Below, piece by piece: positions 35,172 to 43,225 of a DNA stretch of 64,000 bases. The DNA lies in contig NZ_CP068595.1 of assembly GCF_016772475.1 (NCBI RefSeq), forward strand, positions 3,472,001 through 3,536,000, written 5' to 3'. The notes below the pieces were generated by a model that saw only the letters and a program-made list of their open reading frames with translations, did no database searches and was not told the origin of the DNA. The first letter of the stretch is position 1; each line of letters opens with the position of its first letter. The translations under genes were made by a program, and so were the position numbers. This DNA comes from Paenibacillus sonchi (lineage in GTDB: Bacteria; Bacillota; Bacilli; Paenibacillales; Paenibacillaceae).

Positions 35172-35888
35172 ATGCGTTTACGCGGAAGAAAAGGAATACG
35201 TGAAAGTCTGGAAGAGCAGACCGATCTGGTCATCCTTGATCCACGCAGCCTGAAGGGGCGGTGGTCTGAACTGTTCGGCAACGATCATCCCATCCATGTG
35301 GAGTTTGGCATGGGCAAGGGGCAGTTCATCAGCCGGATGAGCTTCAAATATCCCGATATTAACTTTATCGGCGTTGATATGTACGATGAACTGATCCGCC
35401 GTGCGGCAGAGAAGGCCCGGGCGGTCTGGGAGCCGGCAGGACAGGAGACGCCGCCTAACCTTAGAGTGGCGCTCGCCAATATTAACTATGCCGAGGAAGT
35501 GTTTGCGCCGGCGGAGCTGGAGCGCATTTACCTGAACTTCAGCGATCCATGGCCCAAGAGCAAACATGCGCGCCGCCGCCTGACCCATCCGCGGTTTCTC
35601 GACAAATACCGCGGCCTGCTCAGCCCGCTTGGCGAAATTCACCTGAAGACAGATTCGCGCAGCCTGTTTGAGTTTTCACTGAATGCCTTTGCTGACTATG
35701 GTCTGCAAATGAAGAATATTTCCCTCGATCTGCATCCGGACGGAGTGATGAACGAGGAGCATGTCATGACTGAATATGAGACCAAATTTTTCGGCCGCGG
35801 AGTTAATATTCACCGCTGCGAGGCCATTGTGGGTGCGGAAGCACTGGCGCGCTACCAGGCCACCCGCCTGGATAAGTACCGACTGTAA
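35172..35888 (+). CDS. trmB: tRNA (guanine-N7-)-methyltransferase
   Basis: A 238-residue TrmB. The SAM-binding segment HVEFGMGKGQFI, the NFIGVDMYDELI strand, and the catalytic NFSDPWPKSKHARRR motif with the later YETKF are all present. It methylates G46 of tRNA. The ATG at 35172 follows GGAGGAA; the longer frame from 35127 starts with an unsupported TTG. A terminator follows at 35924. Confidence 0.94.
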   Translation: MRLRGRKGIRESLEEQTDLVILDPRSLKGRWSELFGNDHPIHVEFGMGKGQFISRMSFKYPDINFIGVDMYDELIRRAAEKARAVWEPAGQETPPNLRVALANINYAEEVFAPAELERIYLNFSDPWPKSKHARRRLTHPRFLDKYRGLLSPLGEIHLKTDSRSLFEFSLNAFADYGLQMKNISLDLHPDGVMNEEHVMTEYETKFFGRGVNIHRCEAIVGAEALARYQATRLDKYRL

Positions 35889-35923
35889 TTGAGGGTCTGG
35901 CGCAGAATTCCGGAAACAAACAT

Positions 35924-35964
35924 AAAAGGCAGTCCGGGGAGGGTCACCTCTGGGCTGCCTTTTT
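35924..35964 (+). terminator. Terminator of trmB
   Basis: AAAGGCAG-CC pairs with GG-CTGCCTTT (one mismatch) and T5 follows. Confidence 0.8.
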
Positions 35965-35973
35965 GACATCCTT

Positions 35974-36206
35974 TTTCCAACTATCGCTGCGGACAAGCAG
36001 GTTAGCAGTAATAGTTGGAAAAAGGGAACTTATTTCTCCCTAAAATCAACAAATTGTGAGCGTTAAGTGGAAAAAGGAAACTTAATTGGGCCATAATCCT
36101 TCGTCAGGAGTGAAATGAGCTGAATTAGTGATCCTTTTTCCACTTCACCTGTGGAGAATAGGGTGGTCGAGCAAATTAGTGATCCTTTTTCCATTAGGAA
36201 TTGCTG
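35974..36206. repeat. Dispersed intergenic repeat with AAAAAGG/CCTTTTTCC motifs
   Basis: GTTGGAAAAAGGGAACTTA, AGTGGAAAAAGGAAACTTA and two copies of ATTAGTGATCCTTTTTCC, in inverted orientation. The same motifs occur at 13137-13318. No gene is seen in this stretch between trmB and the lipid glycosyltransferase. Confidence 0.75.
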
Positions 36207-36257
36207 AAAGATTCATAAAGGGTTAGAATGCCCTTGGATCCGCTGTTCTTGCCGGCG

Positions 36258-37385
36258 CTATTCCAGCATATCAATAATGCTCTGGGCGCTCTGCAAGGGA
36301 TGGAAGCGGGCGATTTCATCCAGATGGCTTTGCCGTTTGGCCTGCACCTCATCATAGCTGTAGAGCAGCCGTTCCATCCACCTGTCGACCACCTTCAGGG
36401 AAGATACCGGTTCGCCCAGTCCTGCGGCCGTGAAATAACGGCAGTTCTCCTCTTCCTGGCCGGGCAGCGGGTCATAGAACAGCATGGGGATCCCCTTGGC
36501 GAGGCCTTCGCTGCAGGTCATTCCTCCCGGCTTCGTGACCAGCAGATCGGAGATCTCCATCAGCTTGTCGATTTCACGCGTGAAGCCGACCAGGGAGATG
36601 TTGGGATGGCTGTAGAGCGGATTCTCCTGCATCCCGCGCAGCAGCTTCTCATTTTTGCCCAGGCAAAAAATAATCTGGAGCTTATCACGCCATCCAGCCA
36701 AAGCTGCATTGATGACTTCGTCGTTCATCATGCCCCAGCCGCCGCCCATAACCAGCACGGTCGGCATATCCCGCAGGCCGAATTGCTTCAGAATATCCGC
36801 TTTGCCCGGATGCTCCCAGAAGCTCGGGTGGACCGGCATGCCGGTGACCTGGATTTTGGCTGCAGCGACGCTGCGGTAGCGCAGCTTGGTTTTGACCTCA
36901 GAAGTGGAGACCAGATACCGGTCCACTTCCGGGCTGATCCAGGTGGCATGTGCATCGTAGTCGGTGATGACCGTGACCAGCGGGACCTTGAAGGCCGGGT
37001 CCAGCCGTTTGAGGCGGGAAACCACAGCACTGGGAATGAAGTGGGTGCAGACGATAATATCCGGTTTCAGCTGCTTCATAATATTTTGCGTATGTGTATA
37101 AAAAATGCGGTGCAGGGCAAGTGTGGTAAGACGATTGAATGATTTCTGGTGACGGTACACATACCCCATCAGCCTGGGCTGGGAGGTCACCGTCTTCCGG
37201 TATGCCGATACAATCAGAGGCGCCAGTCTGGGATTCAGAAAGCTCCCAAGCTCCAGCACCTTGGTTTGCAGATTAGGCGACAATTTGCGCAGGCTGCTCG
37301 ACAAAGCGTAAGCTGCTTGCGTGTGCCCTGCGCCGAAACCTTCCGACAGCAATAGTACTCTTTTTTTGCGCAATGTATAATCCAC
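36258..37385 (-). CDS. MGDG synthase-like glycosyltransferase (UgtP-related)
   Basis: A 375-residue GT28-type enzyme. The N-terminal domain begins KKRVLLLSEGFGAGHTQAAY, typical of monogalactosyl/diglucosyl-diacylglycerol synthases, and the C-terminal half has VMGGGWGMMN and the donor motif TKPGGMTCSEGLAKGIPM. It likely makes glycolipids from diacylglycerol and a UDP-sugar, membrane anchors for lipoteichoic acid. A TTG at 37373 with AGGTGG upstream may be the true start instead of the GTG at 37385. The PAP2 phosphatase that follows on the same strand can supply diacylglycerol, a logical partner. Confidence 0.87.
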   Translation of the reverse strand: MDYTLRKKRVLLLSEGFGAGHTQAAYALSSSLRKLSPNLQTKVLELGSFLNPRLAPLIVSAYRKTVTSQPRLMGYVYRHQKSFNRLTTLALHRIFYTHTQNIMKQLKPDIIVCTHFIPSAVVSRLKRLDPAFKVPLVTVITDYDAHATWISPEVDRYLVSTSEVKTKLRYRSVAAAKIQVTGMPVHPSFWEHPGKADILKQFGLRDMPTVLVMGGGWGMMNDEVINAALAGWRDKLQIIFCLGKNEKLLRGMQENPLYSHPNISLVGFTREIDKLMEISDLLVTKPGGMTCSEGLAKGIPMLFYDPLPGQEEENCRYFTAAGLGEPVSSLKVVDRWMERLLYSYDEVQAKRQSHLDEIARFHPLQSAQSIIDMLE

Positions 37386-37424
37386 CTGTTTTCGTGAATG
37401 ATATTCGCCGTTCCATCACAGGCA

Positions 37425-37952
37425 TTAGAACCACAGGGCAATGGTGCCTGCAGCGACGCCGGAGCCTATAACCGCACCTGCAACAACGTCTGACGGATAA
37501 TGCAGTCCAAGATAGATCCGCGAAAATCCGACAATGCAGGCCAGCGGCAGCAGTATGGCGGTCAGGACAGGAAAGGCCACCATATAAGGAACGGTAGAAG
37601 CGAAGATAGCTGTTGTATGGCCTGAAGGAAATGAGTGGTCCTTGAGCGGATTATGGAACGTATTCGTGCCTGGCAGCGCCAGATACGGCCGCACCCGCGG
37701 GTAGAGCTTCTTGGCGATGGCAACAGGCAGATGACTGATCGCCAAAGCAATGAGGGCCTGAAGCCCCACAGTTCTCAAAGGCTGGGGAGACAGCGCCCAG
37801 ATCAGCAGATTGATGCCGATGGCACTTGTGGCCCCGCCCAGATGGGTCAGATAGAAAAGCCAGAAGTTCAGGAATGGGTTATGCAATCGTCCGTTGATCC
37901 ACTTGAACAGGCGCCGCTCCAAGAGATGCAATTTCATGAATAAATGTCTCAT
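37425..37952 (-). CDS. PAP2-family membrane phosphatase
   Basis: About 175 residues with five or six predicted transmembrane helices. The three PAP2 motifs are present: KLYPRVRPY, PSGHT and SRIYLGLHYPSDV. Members dephosphorylate phosphatidic acid, undecaprenyl pyrophosphate or similar lipids at the outer membrane face. The ATG at 37952 follows GGAGGGACAAG. It lies upstream of the glycolipid synthase gene on the same strand, about 40 bp away. Confidence 0.88.
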   Translation of the reverse strand: MRHLFMKLHLLERRLFKWINGRLHNPFLNFWLFYLTHLGGATSAIGINLLIWALSPQPLRTVGLQALIALAISHLPVAIAKKLYPRVRPYLALPGTNTFHNPLKDHSFPSGHTTAIFASTVPYMVAFPVLTAILLPLACIVGFSRIYLGLHYPSDVVAGAVIGSGVAAGTIALWF

Positions 37953-38084
37953 ATCTTGTCCCTCCGATAGTCCGGCTGAAGATAATTGGCGCAGCTGCAG
38001 CAATCCGGTCTATGCCATAAAGCTGTCTTTATCATACTTTTTTAAGGTAGTCCATTTCAAGAAAAAGCTCGGAAAATGCCAGTT

Positions 38085-38349
38085 TTGACTTCACAGCCAC
38101 TTACACCTTACAATGATTCAAGCAGGCTGAACGCGTTTAAAAGGTAACAGAGAAATAGGGAGCCGCAGCAGCGGCAGCCGGACCATATCTTTTGACGTGA
38201 TAAATATACAGGCAAGCCTGCCTTAGCCAAGGGAAATCTAGCGGTCTTACTGTAAGGAATGCAACAAAAGGGTCAGAAAGAACGTCAGCAATGCCAGAGA
38301 GAGAAAAAACAAAAGAACATCAAGATTCGAAAAGGGGGCATCAAAGGTC
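38085..38349 (+). promoter_or_regulatory. Promoter and long leader of the membrane glycosyltransferase
   Basis: TTGACT at 38085-38090 and TACAAT at 38109-38114 are separated by 18 bp. Transcription near 38121 would leave an untranslated leader of about 230 nt, containing a GCAAGC hairpin (GGCAAGCCTGCC, 38213) and an imperfect purine-rich segment before the ATG at 38350. No known riboswitch motif (c-di-GMP, c-di-AMP or T-box) was recognised. Confidence 0.5.
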
Positions 38350-39591
38350 ATGACAGACGCATTGTTTGTTACGCTCCAAGTGATCTTGGCGGCAATTGCA
38401 GTCTATCAGTTTACGTTTTCGTTATTCGGACTGCACAAGAAAAAGAACAAGGCACAGTTTGCTCCGCAAAAATCATTTGCTGTACTGGTTGCCGCACACA
38501 ACGAGGAAGAAGTTGTCGGGGCGCTGATGGAAAATTTGAAACAGCTTAATTATCCCCGGGAACTGTACGATGTATTTGTCATCTGCGACAACTGTACGGA
38601 TGGAACGGCAAGAATTGTAAGAGAGCACGGCATGAATGCCTGTGTCCGCACCAATACCAATCTGCGCGGCAAGGGATATGCGATTGAATGGATGCTCAAG
38701 GAGCTGTGGGCCATGCCGCGGCAGTATGACGCAGTTGTAATGTTCGATGCCGACAACCTTGCCCATACAGAATTCCTGACAGAGATGAACAATGATCTCT
38801 GCTCCGGCGCAAAGGTTATTCAAGGCTACATCGATACTAAAAATCCGGAGGATTCCTGGATTACGGCCGCTTATGGCGTATCCTACTGGTACATCAACCG
38901 GCTCTGGCAGCTGTCGCGCCATAATCTGAATATGGCGAACTTCCTTGGCGGAACGGGGATGTGTTTCGAAACCAATCTGCTGAAGGAAATGGGATGGGGA
39001 GCGACAAGCCTGGTAGAGGATCTGGAGTTTACGATGCGGAGCGCATCCAAGGGCGTCTATCCCAAATTCAATTATGACGCCAAGGTATTCGACGAGAAGC
39101 CGCTGACCTTCAAGGCTTCCTCCAGACAGCGTCTGCGCTGGATGCAGGGTCATTTCACAGTAGCGCGGAGATATTTCTTTCCTTTGCTGTGGCAGAGCAT
39201 AAAAGAACGCAGCCTCACGAAGTTTGACCTGGCACTGTACGGTGCCAATGTCTACATCGTGCTGCTGACCTTCCTGATGACGGCTGTAATGTGGGTCGAC
39301 AACTCCATGTTCGGAGGTCCGCATATCGCTAATATTTATGGCGAGCTGCCTTTGTGGCTCAGCTATTTTGCAGTCGGCGCCAATATCCTGACCTTCCTGC
39401 TCGCAATGGCGCTGGAGAAGGTCAAATTCAAGAAAGTCTACCTGTATTTGCTGGTCTTCCCGGTTTATCTGATTTCCTGGTATCCCATTACGTTCTATGC
39501 GTTCTTTACGCAGAACAACAAGCAGTGGAGCCATACAAAGCATACGCGTGTCGTACGGCTTGAGGAAGTTCAGAGCAAGCAGGTTTCCTGA
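38350..39591 (+). CDS. Membrane glycosyltransferase family 2 (processive type)
   Basis: A 413-residue protein with an N-terminal transmembrane helix, a GT2 catalytic domain (VLVAAHNEEEVVGALMENLK, then FDADNLAH with the DxD) and the processive QRLRWMQGH (QxxRW) motif, then three to four C-terminal helices. This pattern is that of chitin-, cellulose- or poly-GlcNAc-type synthases. The product is unknown. It is preceded by a long leader and followed directly by the infC leader promoter. Confidence 0.85.
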   Translation: MTDALFVTLQVILAAIAVYQFTFSLFGLHKKKNKAQFAPQKSFAVLVAAHNEEEVVGALMENLKQLNYPRELYDVFVICDNCTDGTARIVREHGMNACVRTNTNLRGKGYAIEWMLKELWAMPRQYDAVVMFDADNLAHTEFLTEMNNDLCSGAKVIQGYIDTKNPEDSWITAAYGVSYWYINRLWQLSRHNLNMANFLGGTGMCFETNLLKEMGWGATSLVEDLEFTMRSASKGVYPKFNYDAKVFDEKPLTFKASSRQRLRWMQGHFTVARRYFFPLLWQSIKERSLTKFDLALYGANVYIVLLTFLMTAVMWVDNSMFGGPHIANIYGELPLWLSYFAVGANILTFLLAMALEKVKFKKVYLYLLVFPVYLISWYPITFYAFFTQNNKQWSHTKHTRVVRLEEVQSKQVS

Positions 39592-39626
39592 TTAGAGTCA
39601 TTTTACAAGAAATGTACTTGCAGTTC

Positions 39627-39830
39627 TTGACACAGCTTGTAGAGTGATGTATATTATTCAAGTATGCAAAACATAGGGATTGCAAGCAGAAGCACCGGCT
39701 TCTCACCTGACTGGCCTCCGCCAGCTGGTTTTGATCTCAATGCTTTATGGATGTTATAATTCATGAACGTTGATCAAACGGGGTGTCGGGAGTTACCGGC
39801 ACCCCTTTTTTATGGAGAACCGCAGAATTG
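39627..39830 (+). ncRNA. Ribosomal protein L20 leader with promoter and terminator
   Basis: A promoter TTGACA (39627-39632), 17-bp spacer, TATATT (39650-39655) starts a leader with GCAGAAGCACCGGCTTCTCACC, the motif recognised in L20 leaders, and ends in a terminator (GGGTGTCGG-AGTTA-CCGGCACCCC plus six T). L20 binds this element and represses the infC-rpmI-rplT operon, which follows. Confidence 0.8.
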
Positions 39831-39858
39831 ATTTCCCAAGAAGATCCGGAGGTGGAGT

Positions 39859-40374
39859 ATTATCAGTAAGGAACATATGATCAATGATGAAATTCGGGCC
39901 AAAGAAGTTCGGTTGGTTGGAGCGGAAGGCGAGCAAATCGGTATCAAACCGATCCGCGAAGCGTTGCAGATGGCGATTGATCTTAATCTGGACTTAGTCA
40001 ACGTAGCACCGCAGGCGAAGCCGCCGGTATGCCGCATCATGGATTACGGCAAGTTCCGTTATGAAACACAGAAGAAAGAGAAGGAAGCACGCAAGAACCA
40101 GAAGATCGTGGATATCAAGGAAGTCTGGTTCCGTGCCAACATCGAGGAACATGATTATCAGACCAAGTTCCGCAACGTTATCAAGTTTCTGGGCGAAGGC
40201 GACAAAGTGAAATGCTCTGTCCGCTTCCGCGGACGTGAGATTACCCACGCCAGCATCGGCCAGAAGATTTTGGAACGTGTAAAGAGCGAAGTGGAAGATA
40301 TCTCTGTTGTGGAGCGCCAGCCCAAGCTGGAAGGACGCAGCATGATTATGATCCTGGCTCCCAAAGCCCAATAA
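39859..40374 (+). CDS. infC: Translation initiation factor IF-3
   Basis: A 171-residue IF-3: MINDEIRAKEVRLV, the central helix NVAPQAKPPVCRIMDYGKFR, and a C-terminal domain ending RSMIMILAPKAQ. IF-3 binds the 30S subunit and checks the start codon. The rare AUU start at 39859 (ATT ATC AGT AAG GAA CAT ATG), with GGAGGTGG just upstream, gives the usual extra ISKEH residues. An AUU start lets IF-3 autoregulate by discriminating against its own start. The first ATG in the frame (39877) is internal. Confidence 0.93.
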   Translation: MISKEHMINDEIRAKEVRLVGAEGEQIGIKPIREALQMAIDLNLDLVNVAPQAKPPVCRIMDYGKFRYETQKKEKEARKNQKIVDIKEVWFRANIEEHDYQTKFRNVIKFLGEGDKVKCSVRFRGREITHASIGQKILERVKSEVEDISVVERQPKLEGRSMIMILAPKAQ

Positions 40375-40431
40375 ATTTGGAGTCACTTGCACAGCAATTT
40401 GGCGCCGCATAATATTCAAGGAGGAAACACC

Positions 40432-40632
40432 ATGCCTAAAATGAAAACCCACAGCAGTCTGAAAGGCCGTTTCAAGATTACCGGATCCGGCAAAGTACTG
40501 CGTTACAAAGCTCACAAGAACCACTTGCTTTCCCACAAATCCAAACGCGCAAAACGCGTATTGAACACCAATCCGGTTATGGCCCCTGGGGATGTAAGAC
40601 GCTTGAAACAAGGACTCGCTAACTTGAAATAG
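40432..40632 (+). CDS. rpmI: Ribosomal protein L35
   Basis: A 66-residue basic protein starting [20 protein letters not shown] and containing [13 protein letters not shown], the L35 signature. It belongs to the 50S subunit. GGAGGAAACACC precedes the ATG, and it sits 57 bp after infC in the conserved operon. Confidence 0.96.
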   Translation: MPKMKTHSSLKGRFKITGSGKVLRYKAHKNHLLSHKSKRAKRVLNTNPVMAPGDVRRLKQGLANLK

Positions 40633-40664
40633 TTTTATCACACATTTTTGGGAGGTTTATTAAT

Positions 40665-41024
40665 ATGGCAAGAGTTAAAGGCGGATTTGTAGTTCGTCGT
40701 AGACATAAAAAAGTATTGAAACTGGCAAGAGGTTATTTTGGTTCCAAGCACCGCATTTTCAAAACTGCCAACGAGCAGGTAATGAAATCGATGCTGTACG
40801 CATACCGTGACCGTCGTCAGACTAAACGTAACTTCCGCAAACTGTGGATCGTTCGTATCAACGCTGCAGCCCGTTTGAACGGTCTTTCCTACAGCAAGCT
40901 GGTATTCGGCCTGAAACTGGCTGGCGTAGAAGTGAACCGCAAGATGCTGGCTGACCTGGCAGTAAACGACCTTAACGCATTCAACTCCCTGGCTGTTGTA
41001 GCCAAAGAGAAGATCAACGCGTAA
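40665..41024 (+). CDS. rplT: Ribosomal protein L20
   Basis: A 119-residue protein starting [19 protein letters not shown] with [20 protein letters not shown], the L20 signature. L20 is required early in 50S assembly and represses its operon by binding the leader at 39650-39830. GGGAGG precedes the ATG. A terminator follows. Confidence 0.97.
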   Translation: MARVKGGFVVRRRHKKVLKLARGYFGSKHRIFKTANEQVMKSMLYAYRDRRQTKRNFRKLWIVRINAAARLNGLSYSKLVFGLKLAGVEVNRKMLADLAVNDLNAFNSLAVVAKEKINA

Positions 41025-41042
41025 GCATTAGAAGTAACCGAA

Positions 41043-41084
41043 AAGCACCGCCTGCGGGATATCCCGTGCGACGGTGCTTTTTTT
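41043..41084 (+). terminator. Terminator of the infC-rpmI-rplT operon
   Basis: An 8-bp outer stem (AAGCACCG with CGGTGCTT), plus an inner CCTGCGGGATATCCCG region, followed by T7. Confidence 0.88.
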
Positions 41085-41114
41085 GGGCGTTTGAAAGTGC
41101 TTTGGATAATTACT

Positions 41115-41657
41115 TTACTCCCAGTATTTTGTTGTACTCAGTTGAGATGCCAGCAATTTGCTGCTTGTTCTTCTGATCTTGCGCAGCTCGGAACGCTGGT
41201 CTGCTGAGGCACTGATGAGCTTCTCTTCATCGGTCTCGGCAACGACCGCGGGTACCGGAGCCGGGGTGCCGTCTTCATGGACGGCTACGAAGGTGAGGAA
41301 GGATGTGGCGGCAACTGCGCGTTCGCCGGTGTACAGGTTTTCCGAGATGATTTTGACAAAGACTTCAATGCTGGTTCTGCCTGTCCAGGAAACGAAGGAT
41401 TCGAAACACACAGAATCAGTGGGTCTTATGGGCAGGAGAAAGTCAACAGAGTCCGCTGAGGCGGTTACGACATTCGTGCGGCAGTGGCGCATTGCAGAGA
41501 TGGAGGCCACTTCGTCAATCGTACTCATCAGCTTGCCGCCGAACAGCGTCTTATGATTATTGACATCATTCGGGAATACACGGCTTGTCTTGAACACGCG
41601 GGATTCCCGGCAGTATCTGAAGTCGGGTGCAGCTTGGGGTTGGTTTTGATCATCCAT
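41115..41657 (-). CDS. Hotdog-fold acyl-CoA thioesterase (YkhA-like)
   Basis: A 180-residue hotdog protein with NNHKTLFGGKLMSTIDEVAS, the helix-start and catalytic Asp/Glu region of the acyl-CoA hydrolase family, and the LLPIRPTDSVCFESFVSWTG strand. It hydrolyses acyl-CoA, probably long chain. GGGAGT lies before the ATG at 41657. It converges on the terminator of rplT. Confidence 0.85.
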   Translation of the reverse strand: MDDQNQPQAAPDFRYCRESRVFKTSRVFPNDVNNHKTLFGGKLMSTIDEVASISAMRHCRTNVVTASADSVDFLLPIRPTDSVCFESFVSWTGRTSIEVFVKIISENLYTGERAVAATSFLTFVAVHEDGTPAPVPAVVAETDEEKLISASADQRSELRKIRRTSSKLLASQLSTTKYWE

Positions 41658-41845
41658 TATACAGTACTCCCTTTTCTACAATATGTAATCACCCATGATA
41701 ATAGAAAACTCATAACTGTGCAATAATATATATAATGTACCGAAGCAAATCAAGCTAATCCGAGCATTTCTGACATAGTTTGATCATTTTATTGACATAC
41801 AATGTAATGGTAAGCGATTTCTTGTGGAAAAATGCAAATTATTAT

Positions 41846-41858
41846 TGACCTGAGGTCA
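41846..41858. promoter_or_regulatory. Palindrome in the nupN upstream region
   Basis: TGACCT-G-AGGTCA is a perfect 6+1+6 inverted repeat, 33 bp before a TATAAT hexamer at 41891-41896, so a regulator bound here would act from the -35 side. The regulator is unknown; it does not match the CodY or PurR consensus. Confidence 0.5.
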
Positions 41859-41962
41859 TTAATGGACTGGATTTTAGGTTTTTTACCAGTTATAATTTGA
41901 CTTAATGGTATGTCCAAGCAGAACACAGAAGACATCCAATTTCTTAAGGGGGATCACACTCG

Positions 41963-43045
41963 ATGAAAAAGCTTTACCAACTTTCTCTTGTTATGTTGCT
42001 GGCATTTACTGTCATTCTGGCAGGCTGCGGAAACAATAACAACAACTCCGGCAACGCAGGAGGCAAAAACGCCGGAACAGCAACCAATGCGCCAGCGGAA
42101 GCAACAGCAGCGCCAACGGATGCTCCGAAAACCGACGTTAAAGTAGGTATGGTTACCGACGTAGGCGGCGTAAATGACAAATCGTTTAACCAATCTGCTT
42201 GGGAAGCTCTGCAGGCTCTTGAAAAGGAAACCGGCATTGATATCAAGTATCTGCAAAGTAAATCCAATGCAGACTACGAGCCGAACCTGAACCAATTCGT
42301 TAAAGGCGGCTACAACCTGACTTGGGGTATCGGTTTTGACCTTGGCGATGCTATTAAGAAGGTTGCTACTGAGAATCCGAATGCCAACCTTGCAATCATC
42401 GACAGCGTGGTAGATGCTCCTAACGTTGAATCCGTAACTTTCTCCGAGAATGAAGGTTCCTTCCTGGTTGGTGTGGTTGCAGGTCTGACTACAAAAACCA
42501 ACAAAGTAGGCTTCATCGGCGGTATGGAAAGCCCGGTTATCAAACGTTTTGAAGTTGGCTTCAAGGCTGGCGTAGAAGCTGTTAACCCTAAGGCAACAGT
42601 GAAAATCACATACGCTGGTGCGTATGACAAGCCAGACATTGGTAAGTCTCTGGCTGCAACCCTGTACAATGATGGCAATGACATCATCTTCCCTGCTGCA
42701 GGCGCAACTGGCAACGGTGTATTCAACGAAGCTAAATCCCGCAACAAAGCAGGCGGCGCTAAAGTTTGGGTAATCGGTGTAGACAAAGACCAATCCCTGG
42801 AGTTTGGCGATGATGTAACACTGACTTCCATGATCAAACGTGTAGACGAAGCGGTTAAGAAAGTTTCCCAGCAGGTTGTTGACGGAACCTTCAAAGGCGG
42901 CACTACAACTGTACTGGGTCTGAAAGACAACGGCGTAGGCCTTCCTGAAACTTCCAAGGCTAACGTATCCGCTGATATTCTTGCCAAGGTTGACGAATAC
43001 ACCAAACAAATCATCGATGGAACAATCAAAGTTCCTTCCGAGTAA
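41963..43045 (+). CDS. nupN: BMP-family nucleoside-binding lipoprotein
   Basis: A 360-residue lipoprotein. The signal peptide ends with the lipobox ILAGC, then a Gly/Asn/Ala-rich linker, then the BMP-family substrate-binding domain (VGMVTDVGGVNDKSFNQSAW, then NLAIIDSVVD and VGFIGGMESPVIKRFEVGF). In B. subtilis NupN is the guanosine-binding component of nupNOPQ. A TATAAT at 41891-41896 lies upstream. A large hairpin follows the stop, which probably makes this lipoprotein more abundant than the other components. Confidence 0.9.
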   Translation: MKKLYQLSLVMLLAFTVILAGCGNNNNNSGNAGGKNAGTATNAPAEATAAPTDAPKTDVKVGMVTDVGGVNDKSFNQSAWEALQALEKETGIDIKYLQSKSNADYEPNLNQFVKGGYNLTWGIGFDLGDAIKKVATENPNANLAIIDSVVDAPNVESVTFSENEGSFLVGVVAGLTTKTNKVGFIGGMESPVIKRFEVGFKAGVEAVNPKATVKITYAGAYDKPDIGKSLAATLYNDGNDIIFPAAGATGNGVFNEAKSRNKAGGAKVWVIGVDKDQSLEFGDDVTLTSMIKRVDEAVKKVSQQVVDGTFKGGTTTVLGLKDNGVGLPETSKANVSADILAKVDEYTKQIIDGTIKVPSE

Positions 43046-43078
43046 TACTAACTTGACGTTTCTTGCATTACAATAATG

Positions 43079-43122
43079 AACAAGGGACAAGGCCGGTTAC
43101 TGAGCTGGCCTTGTTCCTTGTT
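43079..43122 (+). other. Intergenic hairpin after nupN
   Basis: AACAAGG-ACAAGGCC pairs with GGCCTTGT-CCTTGTT (one mismatch) around ACTGAGCT. There is no T run, so it likely protects the nupN mRNA end or acts as partial attenuator rather than a full terminator. Confidence 0.6.
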
Positions 43123-43225
43123 AGAGACAGTCATCCGGCAATAGGTTAACACAGTGGTACCGTCCTTCAGGGGGCGGTACAGCCGTGTCTATAAGGCAAT
43201 AATATTCTGTGATGAGGGTGATTCC

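Noticed and set aside
36228..37142. A 304-residue plus-strand frame opposite the lipid glycosyltransferase
   Set aside because: It is a shadow of the minus-strand gene, which has clear GT28 motifs.
38213..38240. A c-di-GMP riboswitch in the glycosyltransferase leader
   Set aside because: GGCAAGCCTGCC recalls part of the GEMM motif, but the tetraloop receptor and GNRA loop are missing.
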